From Sphingobacteriales bacterium (lineage in GTDB: Bacteria > Bacteroidota > Bacteroidia > Chitinophagales > JADJOU01), in NCBI GenBank assembly GCA_021297855.1, contig JAJTHM010000034.1, positions 1 through 33,026 on the forward strand: DNA of 33,026 bases, read 5' to 3'. Within the stretch, counting starts at the first letter, position 1. Each line of letters starts with the position of its first letter. The notes under the pieces are model-generated. The model was given only the letters and a program-made list of their open reading frames with translations, did not search any database and was not told where the DNA came from. Positions 1-10,011 of the stretch are shown piece after piece. Position numbers and translations under genes: made by a program.

Positions 1-115
1 AGATGCGAGAAAATGTAGAATCATTTATGAAAGAAAGAAAGAAAAATAAAAAGCAAGTGCAAAAATACTTTCACGCAAAGCACGTCAGATATGCAGCTTA
101 GAAATTATAGTATCA

Positions 116-3100
116 CTAAATATCTAAACGATTAATAAATACGTTTGTGTTTCCATTATTACCTGCTGTTGTAACATTTGAGGTATTGGTACTGATGGCA
201 ATACCCGCTGAATTACTAAAGCTTGTATTGGCTAGTGATATATTAATATTCGAATTCGTCACAAAATTACTATCCGCTGTTGTGACTAAATGAACACCCA
301 CTCCAAAATTTACGCTTGTATTATTGATAGTCAAACTATCCAAAGTGATATGTTTAACCGTGATCAATCGAATTGTATGTTGAAGATTTGAGACTGTTGG
401 ATTGAACGTAATGGTCTCTCTCGTCGTATTTCCAGAGATTCGCAAATTATTTGTTCTATTCAATCCAGGTATCATGCCATTGAACGTGATTTGCTCATTG
501 TAAGGACCAGATCCTGCATCAATTCTCAAGACCACCGGGCCAGCCATTCCACAAGAATAAACTGCATTGACGGCACCTTGAACTGAGGTGAAATTGCTTT
601 GACTCTGAGGCAAGTTTTTATTGATGGTAAATGTTCCACTGAATGGTGTACAGAAACTCGTTGTAAATGTATCATTCACATTATTTAAATCAGACAATGT
701 ATTTACATTACCAGTGAATGCTCTGAACAAATTATTACCACCTGTTGTGAAGGTATATGGTGTGGTAAATGTCAATTGAAGCGTATCACAAGGTGCGATA
801 TTCAAGCCGGTAAATGATTGAGATGTTACTGCACCATTCACACTGTAATTGGCATCTAAACTGGTTATATTTGAACTTCCATTATTCAATACTGTAATTT
901 TAATCGAATAAGGTGAGCCCAATGCAACAGCTGATGTAGCAGGTGTTCGAACTGCAATAACAGCAGCATCTCGAGCACTAGCATTGAATTCATCTGCACC
1001 CAAATCAGGAGTTGTTGATCTTGATGTATTGTCAATATCTTGAGGTACAAGTGCAAGGACATTTGCTCCAGCATCTGCGATACAAGGAGTCGTCGTATGC
1101 AAATCTGTTGGCGATACAAATGTGACTTCTTTATTTAAGCCACCTGTTTCAAAACTTGCAATTCCGACTGTTGCAGCGGCTTTCCACCCTGCATAATTGG
1201 CATACAACCCACCATTGTAATAAGCAAAGTTAGTATGGCGCGTATAGAAATCATTATTTGTATAAACAATACTTGTTCCAGAATAGATAAAGGCAGCATA
1301 GCCAGAACCTGTGACTGTTCCATTCCCCGTATTTTGGAAAATATTATTCTTAATATTGAGAAAAGATAAACCACTACCTAAATACAATGCATATGAACCC
1401 CCATTGGAAGTATTGGTCATGCTAATCGTATTGTGCATGATGTCCACATAATTCGAACTATTGGCCATATAAAGTCCATAAGCAGTAGAAGTGGTACCTC
1501 CTACTTGTATCATATTATTCGCAATCAAACCGCGAACTGGGTCTGAAGTATTCACATTGAAATATTGCAATTGTATCCCATAGAAACTAGACGAAGAACC
1601 AGAAGTTGAAGTATAAATAATTTTATTTTTCGTCAATACAGGAGCCTTCGGAGACCAAAACATATATATTCCAGAATAGCCTCCTACTGGAGATGTTGAA
1701 GTGATGGTATTACCAGTAACGGTGCATGAATCATGATAATTCGTTTGAATTCCATATTGATACATATCGCTGATGATATTATTGGCAATAATCAATCTAT
1801 TACTATAAACACTCGTATTACTATACATATCTACTCCAGCGTAACCATTAGAAATTGTGTTTCCGATAATATTGATATTATTATTTGTGGTGGAGTTTTG
1901 ATAGACACCTCTGTAATATGTATTGCCAATAACAGGGTGCGTAATGATACAATTTGTTATACTATCAAAATCGCTACCCGCTTTGACATTTATACCAAAA
2001 CAAGTAGATGCGAGGTTATTGATAAAAGTCATTTTATCAAAGGTCACATAGTCAACCCCATTCAACTCAACAACGCCTTGCGAATTTGCAGTAGTTGTGC
2101 TCACGATACAAGCAGCAGCATTTCCTGAAGCTGATTGAAACTTCACTGTTTTAGAAGGAGAAGTACCATTGATGGTATTTAAAACTATTTGCTCATTATA
2201 TGTTCCATTGGCGACATTGAATAAAACAGAACTTCCAATTCCACCACAATTTAAATTTGCTGTAGCAGCTGCGAAAGAGGTGAAATTCGTTGGCCCACTT
2301 CCACTCGGATTGATGGTGTATGTTCCATTCAAGGCAGGACAAAGTGTCCATTGCGCAGTATCATTTGAAGGAGCTACATCAGATACTCCATTTGGTGAAG
2401 TCGTATATACTTTCAAATTAGACGTACCCGCACCGAAAGTATATGGATTTGTTAAAGTTAAAGAAACCGTTGCACATGGAGCTAAAGAACCTGCCCAAGC
2501 TTGACTTACCACTGTTCCACCATTTACTGTATAATTAATATTTGCAGATGTGATTGTGTTTCCACCAAAGTTTTTCAAAGTTACGTTGATACTCTGACTA
2601 CCTGAAGCCAATGGGAAATTTGGCGAATTGATCAGCGACACACCTAAATCATTATTTGCAACAGTACTCATTTCATCAGCTCCCATATCGGGCGCAGAAC
2701 CTCTAGCATGTCCTTCAAAGTCTGTTGAAACCCCTAAGTTTGCTCCATTATTACAAGGGTTGGTAACGTGTAAATCGGTAGCAGAAACAAAAGAAGGATT
2801 GACATTGATAGAATTTAAACCCCCACCAGTTGGATAAGCATTTGCATAATTGCTCGCTGTATAATTCACCCCAGTTATCTGAACGAGATTGGCAGAAGAA
2901 GGGTTGAAATAGTTATTATCATTCAAGGTTGTTACGGCAGAATTTGGGGTTATTATTAAAGGAATAAATCCAGCAGCAGTGGGCTTATTTGTTGCCAAAA
3001 TATTATTTCTCAGATTATTATTCGATCCACTTTGAACATTGATACCAGCATTGGTACCCGAAGTCGTGATTAAATCCATATTCACGGTATTGTGGTACAC

Positions 3101-6100
3101 ATTCCAGTTTGATGAACTCTGCACGAAAATACCTGAAGTTCCGGATGTATAGGTAAATCCATTAATCATATTATTATATACAAAGCCCTGGTTTGAAGCA
3201 CCACCATTAGAGCTGGTAAAGTATAATCCATACTGGCCAGTTCGAAGGATGCTATTGCCAATAAATTCATGATAATTTAATCCAGATGGATTAGCACTAG
3301 AAAGATATACTGGAATTGTACTTGTAATAGAATTTCTCGTATTAACAGTATTGTAATTGAATTTAATTGTCTGCGCATTTTGGCAGAAAATTCCATACTG
3401 ATATGCATCAACAAAATTATTATAGGTAAAATACAAGGTATTGTTTCCGTTATTCGTAATAGAATAAACGCCATAAAATCCGTGTCTAATGGTAGAAGAA
3501 TCAATTCTATGATTGTTTGCGATGGTACTTAGTGTACCGAGCGAGGTAGTGCTTCCATTGATTACTACAGATGTAAAATTGCTAGTAGTAGAAGTTGTTC
3601 CATTACCCGTCATATCTACAATACAATTATTCAATCGATTATTGACTCCATTCATAAAGTGCACGGTCCAAGCCTCAGATGCACCAGAACTTCTAATAGT
3701 CATATTTCTAAAGAAGACATTACTGCAATTATTGAATCTCAATACATGAGATAAACCTGAGCCAGAAGCGCCTGTAGCAAAAGTCAAAATCCTCGTTGCA
3801 GCATTTCCACTTCCTCCGTCAAACGTGATGGTGTTCGTCACTGAAGCTCCTGTTATGGCAGGAATGCTCACTTGCTCGGTATAAGTACCCGAAGCCACTT
3901 GGAAAATGATAGGGCTTCCAATTCCACAACCTTGCATAGCGGTGATGGCTGCACCAAATGTTGTAAAATTCGTTGGGCCTGGCGTTCCGCCAATGGTATA
4001 CACACCGCCCATTCCCACACATCCACTGCTATAAGCCGTATCATTTGTCGCATTCGGGTCAGCACCTCCATTTGGAGCATTGGAGAACGCCTTCATGGTA
4101 AATGATCCTGTAAAATTATATTGTTGAGCGCCTGTAAATACAATCGTATCAGAGGCGCAAGTCGCCAAACTTCCCGTCCAAGCTTTCGTTTGAACCGTGC
4201 CATTGATATTATAAGATACATTGGCAGAAGTCAACGTTGTAGAACCAATATTTGTCAATAAAACCTTGACATCCTGTAAACCAGGTGAAGCGACGCCATT
4301 GGCTGGAGATGTGATAGCGGAAACTCCTGCATCCAATCCAGCAGGGTGGTGATCTGCACCTACATCCGTTATGCCACATCTGTTCAAATTGTCAATATCA
4401 TCCGTAACAAAAGGACTCACAGGGACAGGTCTCAAATTCACACCGCTATTGATACGCAAATTAGTCGATGAGAAAAAATTTGGATTAGCCACTAGAGATG
4501 CAGGATCATAAGTAGCTCCCATACCTGTTTTCCATGCTGCAAAGGTGGCGTAATTGGTCGCGTTTAAACTTCCAAAATTTGTTGCTCCAGTTCCCTGAAA
4601 ATAGACGTTCGAATCGATTTTTACATTGGCGGCTGTATTGTTATCAGAAAAAATACATTGTCCTGCATTGGTTCCATTTCCTGAATTTGCGACAATATTG
4701 AATTTAAATTCTTGTAGTGGAGAATAACAACATCCCCATTGAAGATATACAGCAGGAGTAGCCGTAGACCCAGAGGTTACATTAAAGGTATTGTGGTAAT
4801 ACCGCGCATGAGAATAAGAAGCAAACAAACCATAAGCTGTACCTGTGCCTGAACCAATTTTGATGAAATTATTAGAAACAATTGGATAAATCACAGGAGA
4901 GGTATTCGTGCCATTCACATAATTCAAATACATTCCCGTACCATTGTTGGCAATATTGATATTGTTTTTACTGATTGTCGTGAATTGACTTGCGCTATTG
5001 GCTTGTACACCTCCATTAGACACAAACAATCCATAAAAAGTATTCGCCGTAGAAGTCGTAATCGTATTTCCTGAAAAATTAAAATTGATATGGAAATTCA
5101 AATACGTTGCATAGGCACTTTGTTGGGAGAATGTATTATTGGTAATGGTCGTATTATAGGTGTAATATGGACTATAACTACCATTATAATATATACCATA
5201 AGAACCATTGTTAAAGGTACATTGATTAATGGTATTATTATCATCACCTTGATTCAATTGAACAGCATTATTATTATTGGCATAGATAATTGAATATTGT
5301 TGACTGGTTGAACTTGTATTGGCACCATTGAAAATGATATTCTGGAATGTATTGAATCTAGAATTATTCAATTGCCAAATAATATACGAACCAATTCCAG
5401 TATTTGAATTCGTCATCGTCATATTTTGGAACCGAGTATAATCCGCACCATTCATATAGACTACGTAATTATTGGCTGCAAGGGTTGCTGTATTGAACTG
5501 CAAATTCACAGAAGAAGCAATTCCACTAGCCGATTGGATAGTCACTGTATTGACTGCAGATACCCCTGGATATTGTTTCAATTCAAATTGCTCCGCATAC
5601 GTTCCAGCAGCTACATTGACTGTAACTGGACCCGTAATACCACAATTATTTAATCTTGAAGCTAAGCTAGAGAAATTGACAAAATTAGTGGCACTTGCGG
5701 GCAATCCCGGATCTATTGTGTATGTTCCAGCAGTTAAAGGTTGACAAACGACATTATTGACAAATGTATCATTGAATATAAATGCATCAACTCCTCCGTT
5801 AGGAGCATCCGTCCATGCGATAACCGTATCAAAAGCCCCTGTGAAATTATATTGATTAGCACCTGTAAAAGTAACATTGGCAGTTGCATTATTTGCGATA
5901 GAACCCGTCCAAGCAACTGTTTTAACAGAACCGTTTACACCTACTTTATAACTAACATTGGCTGAAGTAATCGTAGTTGCACCGTGGTTTTTAATTTGAA
6001 TAATGACGTCTTGCGTACCAATAGTCATTGGAGCTACTGGAGTAACCACAGACGCTGCCCCAATATTCAAGGCTGGAATATTGTATTCATCAGCGCCAAC

Positions 6101-6217
6101 ATCCACCGTTGAAGATGGAGAAAGCGGTCTAGTATCTCCATCGATATCCGAAGTCACTGCACCAATATTAGTTCCCCAATTACTTAAACTAGAAGACAAG
6201 GAATGCAAATCTGTCAA
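116..6217 (-). CDS. Giant beta-helix repeat surface protein, C-terminal portion (broken gene)
   Basis: The 2033-residue frame has no enzyme motif. It alternates blocks rich in Asn, Thr and Ser with turns such as YNEQI, NNxI and YGIY, typical of right-handed parallel beta-helices, and shorter linkers ending NDT that look like immunoglobulin/CARDB-type domains. Linkers follow a GADE-like motif, seen near 6090, 4345, 2670 and 990. Such proteins are usually secreted adhesins or cell-surface proteins; that role is inferred. The first codon here is TTG (ATTTGACAGATTTGC context), but the frame stays open upstream to about 6478 and continues the protein of 6421-10011, so this is not a true start. The last residues (NVFINRLDI) break away from the matching internal unit at about 140, and no C-terminal sorting domain follows. 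I treat it as the 3' part of one interrupted, truncated gene. Confidence 0.8.
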   Translation of the reverse strand: MTDLHSLSSSLSNWGTNIGAVTSDIDGDTRPLSPSSTVDVGADEYNIPALNIGAASVVTPVAPMTIGTQDVIIQIKNHGATTITSANVSYKVGVNGSVKTVAWTGSIANNATANVTFTGANQYNFTGAFDTVIAWTDAPNGGVDAFIFNDTFVNNVVCQPLTAGTYTIDPGLPASATNFVNFSSLASRLNNCGITGPVTVNVAAGTYAEQFELKQYPGVSAVNTVTIQSASGIASSVNLQFNTATLAANNYVVYMNGADYTRFQNMTMTNSNTGIGSYIIWQLNNSRFNTFQNIIFNGANTSSTSQQYSIIYANNNNAVQLNQGDDNNTINQCTFNNGSYGIYYNGSYSPYYTYNTTITNNTFSQQSAYATYLNFHINFNFSGNTITTSTANTFYGLFVSNGGVQANSASQFTTISKNNINIANNGTGMYLNYVNGTNTSPVIYPIVSNNFIKIGSGTGTAYGLFASYSHARYYHNTFNVTSGSTATPAVYLQWGCCYSPLQEFKFNIVANSGNGTNAGQCIFSDNNTAANVKIDSNVYFQGTGATNFGSLNATNYATFAAWKTGMGATYDPASLVANPNFFSSTNLRINSGVNLRPVPVSPFVTDDIDNLNRCGITDVGADHHPAGLDAGVSAITSPANGVASPGLQDVKVLLTNIGSTTLTSANVSYNINGTVQTKAWTGSLATCASDTIVFTGAQQYNFTGSFTMKAFSNAPNGGADPNATNDTAYSSGCVGMGGVYTIGGTPGPTNFTTFGAAITAMQGCGIGSPIIFQVASGTYTEQVSIPAITGASVTNTITFDGGSGNAATRILTFATGASGSGLSHVLRFNNCSNVFFRNMTIRSSGASEAWTVHFMNGVNNRLNNCIVDMTGNGTTSTTSNFTSVVINGSTTSLGTLSTIANNHRIDSSTIRHGFYGVYSITNNGNNTLYFTYNNFVDAYQYGIFCQNAQTIKFNYNTVNTRNSITSTIPVYLSSANPSGLNYHEFIGNSILRTGQYGLYFTSSNGGASNQGFVYNNMINGFTYTSGTSGIFVQSSSNWNVYHNTVNMDLITTSGTNAGINVQSGSNNNLRNNILATNKPTAAGFIPLIITPNSAVTTLNDNNYFNPSSANLVQITGVNYTASNYANAYPTGGGLNSINVNPSFVSATDLHVTNPCNNGANLGVSTDFEGHARGSAPDMGADEMSTVANNDLGVSLINSPNFPLASGSQSINVTLKNFGGNTITSANINYTVNGGTVVSQAWAGSLAPCATVSLTLTNPYTFGAGTSNLKVYTTSPNGVSDVAPSNDTAQWTLCPALNGTYTINPSGSGPTNFTSFAAATANLNCGGIGSSVLFNVANGTYNEQIVLNTINGTSPSKTVKFQSASGNAAACIVSTTTANSQGVVELNGVDYVTFDKMTFINNLASTCFGINVKAGSDFDSITNCIITHPVIGNTYYRGVYQNSTTNNNINIIGNTISNGYAGVDMYSNTSVYSNRLIIANNIISDMYQYGIQTNYHDSCTVTGNTITSTSPVGGYSGIYMFWSPKAPVLTKNKIIYTSTSGSSSSFYGIQLQYFNVNTSDPVRGLIANNMIQVGGTTSTAYGLYMANSSNYVDIMHNTISMTNTSNGGSYALYLGSGLSFLNIKNNIFQNTGNGTVTGSGYAAFIYSGTSIVYTNNDFYTRHTNFAYYNGGLYANYAGWKAAATVGIASFETGGLNKEVTFVSPTDLHTTTPCIADAGANVLALVPQDIDNTSRSTTPDLGADEFNASARDAAVIAVRTPATSAVALGSPYSIKITVLNNGSSNITSLDANYSVNGAVTSQSFTGLNIAPCDTLQLTFTTPYTFTTGGNNLFRAFTGNVNTLSDLNNVNDTFTTSFCTPFSGTFTINKNLPQSQSNFTSVQGAVNAVYSCGMAGPVVLRIDAGSGPYNEQITFNGMIPGLNRTNNLRISGNTTRETITFNPTVSNLQHTIRLITVKHITLDSLTINNTSVNFGVGVHLVTTADSNFVTNSNINISLANTSFSNSAGIAISTNTSNVTTAGNNGNTNVFINRLDI
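140..560 (-). repeat. Direct repeat copy 1 (unit D), close copy of 6962-7380
   Basis: This stretch matches 6962-7380 at roughly nine bases in ten by eye, for example around the PYNEQITFNGMIPGLNRTN coding segment. Similarity stops sharply at about 140, where this copy runs into an unrelated tail and a stop codon. Confidence 0.75.
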
Positions 6218-6420
6218 ATCGTTATTGAATTGTGGTGCTTGCCATTTGCAAGAAGAAGTATTCGGACCAGATTGGCATGATCCTAAACTGGCTTGTATCC
6301 ATTGGTTCGTATTATAGTTAGAGCAACTAAATAATGCTTGTGAAGCAGTTGAATTAGACCCCCAAATATTGTTATTTAAAAAACTACTGAAAGGATTAGA
6401 ATTTGTATAATAAAAATATC

Positions 6421-9400
6421 CTACAGCGCTAATATTATTAGTAGCAGTAAATGTATTAAACCAGTATGCGTTGTAGCACTATTTTGATTCATATTAAATG
6501 CGTTGCCATTCCCTAGATTCACTACATGAATCGTATTATGCCAGAAATCGATATTCCTGAATTGAGTCTGAGTATATACACCAGATGGGTTTGTATTATA
6601 GAACATACCTCCTATCATATTGTTTGAAATTTCAGAACGCACAGTGCCAGTTCCATTTTGGAAATTAGTATTAGCGAGAAATATCCCGTACTGTCCAACG
6701 CGATTGATTTTATTTTTCTTGAGCTCAAACCGCTCTGTATAACGTAAATCCATCCCAAATGAATTGACATTACTAGACAACATATTGTCAATTGTATTTC
6801 CATTAATTTTGGTTGAATCTTGATTATACCAATATATTCCATAATATGCTTGACCTAACAATCTATTATTCGTCACCTCATTTTTTTTGCAGAATACAGT
6901 AGTACTCGTGCCCACAGCTGAAATTCCAAAATAGCCTCCTGTGATGGTATTGTTATCCAACACGTTATTATTTCCATTATTCCCAGCTGTTGTAACATTG
7001 GATGTATTGGTACTGATCGCAATACCTGCAGAATTGCTAAGGCTCGCGCTCGCCAAAGAAATATTGATATTCGAATTCGTCACAAAATTGCTATCCGCTG
7101 TGGTGACTAAATGAACACCCACTCCAAAACTTGTACCCGTATTATTAATAGTCAAACTATCCAAAGTGATATGCTTCACGGTGATCAATCGAATCGTATG
7201 TTGAAGTGTTGCAACTGTCGGATTGAACGTAATGGTCTCTCTTGTCGTATTTCCAGAAATTCTCAAATTATTCGTTCTATTCAATCCAGGTATCATACCA
7301 TTGAACGTGATTTGCTCATTGTAAGGACCAGATCCTGCATCAATTCTCAGAACCACTGGGCCTGACATACCACATGAATAAAGTGAGTTCACCGCTTGAG
7401 AAACGGAGGTGAAATTACTAGAGCTAAATGGTAAATTTTTATTAATGGAATACGTTCCACTATAAGAAGTACAAAGATTAGCAATCAGCGTATCGTTAGT
7501 ATTGTTTCCGTCTGCATTGCTAGTATTGATCAAACCATTAAAAATTTTCAAAGCATTCGATCCAGAAGCTGTCAAGGTCAATGGACTTGTGAATGTCAAG
7601 GTAATCGTATCACATGGCAAAAGAGTCAATCCAGTGAAAGATTGAGAAGTCGCCGCACCGCCATTGACAGAATAACTCATATCCAAAGCCGTAATGGTTG
7701 TACTTCCATTATTTCTGACAACTGTTCTTATTGTATAAGGTGCAGCAAGAGCGAAAACTGATCCTGTAGGAGAAGTCATCAATTGGGTAGCTACATCAAA
7801 AGGAGCAGTTGTAAATTCATCACAGCCCAAATCTGGAGTGGTGGTTCGAGCTTGTCCGTCATAATCATCTAACACTTTGTTAACAGAAGGCGAAGTCGAA
7901 GTGTAATTATACCCAATGTCCGCGATACACGGCAGCGTTGTATGCAAGTCCGTCGATGAAGTAAAAGTCACTTCTCTGCTCACACCTGCTGCTTCAAACC
8001 CAGGTATACCTCCTGCAGCCGCCGCTTTCCATGCGGCATAATTAGCATATGACGTACCATTGTAAAAAGCAAAATTCGAATTTCGAGTATAGAAGTCATT
8101 ATTATTATAAAACATCTGTGTTCCAGGATATATAAAAGCAGCATAGCCACTTGTTGTGCCGTTTCCTATATTTTGGAAAATATTGTTTCGCACCGTATCA
8201 TAAGCGAAACCGTTATTCATATAGAGCGCATACGAACCATTTGCAACCGTATTGGTCATATTCACCGAATTGTGGATGATGTCAGAATAGTTGCAAGAGT
8301 TTTGCATAAAAATTCCATAGGCAGTAGCGAATGTACCACCCACCTGTATCATATTATTCGCAATTAAGCCTCTAGTGGGATTTGAAGTGTTCACATTGAA
8401 AAACTGTAAATTCATCCCATAAAAATTTCCTGTGGTAGTATAGGTAGAAGTAAATACAATTTTATTTTTCGCTATAATCGGCCCTTTTGGAGACCAATTA
8501 GCATAAATGCCCGAATAACTGCTATTTGCAGAACTGGAAGTGATTGTATTTCCCGAAATAATTACAGAATCTTGATAGTTACTATATATTCCATTATAAT
8601 ACGATCCATTAATTGAATTATTACTGATGACATTTCTATTTGAAGTGGTAGAAGTATTTGAATTTAGAAACACGCCATATCCAGCACCATTAATGGTATT
8701 GCCATTGATCGTATTTCTATTATCAATTGTATTGTTCTGATATACTCCATTGCCATTGACACCACTGGCAGCCATATCGATGATACAATTGGAGATTGTA
8801 TTGAAATCGGCCCCATTTTGAATCCAAACACCAAAACAAGTTGAAGTAAACGTATTTCTGATTATAACTTTATCGAAAGTGATAAAATCCGCTCCATTTA
8901 AGTTGATAATCGCTTGTGAACTAGGCGTTAAAAAACTGATAGTACAATTCGCCGCTACTCCAGAAAGCGATTGGAACCTAATCGTATTGGTAGCACTAGC
9001 TCCTATGATAGGAGGAATTTGAATTTGCTCATTATAAGTTCCATTGGAAACATCGAAAGTGACTGGACCACTGACCCCGCCGCAAATCAAATTATTTACC
9101 GCAGCTGTGAAGGTAGTAAAGTTTGTAGGACCGCTTCCTGAAGCATTAATAGTATATGTGCCGCTCATGGCTATGCATGAAGTATACCTAGCCGTATCAT
9201 TGGTTGGGTTTGCATCTGCCACTCCATTTGGTGCGGTCGTGAATACACTGAGATCATTAGAACCATTAATTATGGTTACATTCGTTGAAAAAGTAAAACT
9301 AGCACTCGCACATGGATTTAAAGGAGATCCTGAATACGCTTGAGTAACTAATGTTCCATTGTTTAATCGATAGTTGACATCGAAAGAAGAAACTACATTG

Positions 9401-10011
9401 TTTCCTAAGTTTCTAATAACTACCGTTACTGATTGGCTACCCGCAACCAATGGGAATGCTGGCGCTGAAATGCTCATGACTTGAATGTCGTTGCTTGGCA
9501 CAGATACAATTTCATCTGCTCCAATATCTGGGGTGCTAGCTCTGGTTTCTCCATCATAATCCGTTGTTATACCTAATCCAGTTGCGCCATTGAAACATGG
9601 CTGAGTGGTATGGAGATTGGTAGAACTCACAAATGCTGGATTGTCAATATAAGAATTGGCCCCTCCGTTCGCAGGAGAAGCTGTTTTATAATTGGAAGCA
9701 GTTAAATTGACATTATTAATCTGCAATAAATTAGGAGACGATGCATTGAAATAATTATTATTATTTAAAAAAGTAAACATCCCAGTAGTGTTTACCCACA
9801 CAGGAAACATGCTGGTTCCTGAGGTAGCAGAAATTCCAATATTATTATTTCTGCAATCTGTAAAACTACTATTGGCATTATATATACCCGCTGTAGTTCC
9901 TGATGTAGCTATTAAATTACAATTTATGCTATTGTGGTACAAATTCCATCTACTAGAGGAGTTTAAAAATATTCCACCATAGCCAGATGTGTTTCTAAAA
10001 CCTGTTATCAT
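6421..10011 (-). CDS. Giant beta-helix repeat surface protein, N-proximal portion (broken gene)
   Basis: The 1196-residue frame has the same architecture as the frame at 116-6217: beta-helix blocks separated by immunoglobulin-like linkers after GADE/GCDE motifs near 9510 and 7820. The apparent start ATG (10011) lies in the middle of a beta-helix unit. Unit similarity continues upstream in this frame to about 10090 (GRYGVYATSSAG matches GQYGLYFTSSNG of the unit near 3200), so the true start is missing. There is no signal peptide. The ATG overlaps the TGA of the upstream frame as ATGA, but this falls inside the conserved NNM turn, so coupling is probably accidental. The last ~15 residues (after NMNQNS) are a frameshifted tail rich in Leu and Ile. 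The correct continuation is in the frame that leads into 6217-116. Confidence 0.8.
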   Translation of the reverse strand: MITGFRNTSGYGGIFLNSSSRWNLYHNSINCNLIATSGTTAGIYNANSSFTDCRNNNIGISATSGTSMFPVWVNTTGMFTFLNNNNYFNASSPNLLQINNVNLTASNYKTASPANGGANSYIDNPAFVSSTNLHTTQPCFNGATGLGITTDYDGETRASTPDIGADEIVSVPSNDIQVMSISAPAFPLVAGSQSVTVVIRNLGNNVVSSFDVNYRLNNGTLVTQAYSGSPLNPCASASFTFSTNVTIINGSNDLSVFTTAPNGVADANPTNDTARYTSCIAMSGTYTINASGSGPTNFTTFTAAVNNLICGGVSGPVTFDVSNGTYNEQIQIPPIIGASATNTIRFQSLSGVAANCTISFLTPSSQAIINLNGADFITFDKVIIRNTFTSTCFGVWIQNGADFNTISNCIIDMAASGVNGNGVYQNNTIDNRNTINGNTINGAGYGVFLNSNTSTTSNRNVISNNSINGSYYNGIYSNYQDSVIISGNTITSSSANSSYSGIYANWSPKGPIIAKNKIVFTSTYTTTGNFYGMNLQFFNVNTSNPTRGLIANNMIQVGGTFATAYGIFMQNSCNYSDIIHNSVNMTNTVANGSYALYMNNGFAYDTVRNNIFQNIGNGTTSGYAAFIYPGTQMFYNNNDFYTRNSNFAFYNGTSYANYAAWKAAAAGGIPGFEAAGVSREVTFTSSTDLHTTLPCIADIGYNYTSTSPSVNKVLDDYDGQARTTTPDLGCDEFTTAPFDVATQLMTSPTGSVFALAAPYTIRTVVRNNGSTTITALDMSYSVNGGAATSQSFTGLTLLPCDTITLTFTSPLTLTASGSNALKIFNGLINTSNADGNNTNDTLIANLCTSYSGTYSINKNLPFSSSNFTSVSQAVNSLYSCGMSGPVVLRIDAGSGPYNEQITFNGMIPGLNRTNNLRISGNTTRETITFNPTVATLQHTIRLITVKHITLDSLTINNTGTSFGVGVHLVTTADSNFVTNSNINISLASASLSNSAGIAISTNTSNVTTAGNNGNNNVLDNNTITGGYFGISAVGTSTTVFCKKNEVTNNRLLGQAYYGIYWYNQDSTKINGNTIDNMLSSNVNSFGMDLRYTERFELKKNKINRVGQYGIFLANTNFQNGTGTVRSEISNNMIGGMFYNTNPSGVYTQTQFRNIDFWHNTIHVVNLGNGNAFNMNQNSATTHTGLIHLLLLIILAL
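6461..6481 (-). other. Frameshift joining the two parts of the beta-helix gene
   Basis: The upstream frame runs NAFNMNQNS and then becomes a short hydrophobic tail ending at 6421. In another frame the sequence continues from 6478 with YNAYWFNTFTATNNI and on without a stop through to 116. A TAG at 6479-6481 limits the shift to the bases just after it. Loss of a single base in this stretch would restore one frame. There is no slippery heptamer, so a mutation or a sequencing error is more likely than programmed frameshifting. Confidence 0.75.
6962..7380 (-). repeat. Direct repeat copy 2 (unit D'), close copy of 140-560
   Basis: This is the partner of 140-560 at an offset of about 6.82 kb in the same orientation. 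Here the beta-helix continues past the homologous point (NNNVLDNNTITGGYFGI), which shows what the truncated copy at 140 would be expected to encode next. Confidence 0.75.

Noticed and set aside
2169-2504. Open frames on the plus strand inside the beta-helix gene (also for example 9044-9343 and 1733-2128)
   Set aside because: They are antisense to clearly coding repeat sequence, recur because the units are similar, and give low-complexity proteins without motifs.
6461-6481. Programmed ribosomal frameshifting in the giant gene
   Set aside because: There is no slippery heptamer or T-run and no clear downstream structure. A plain base loss explains the change.
10008-10011. ATGA overlap considered as translational coupling of two intact genes
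   Set aside because: The ATG lies in the middle of a conserved beta-helix unit, and similarity continues upstream of it in frame.
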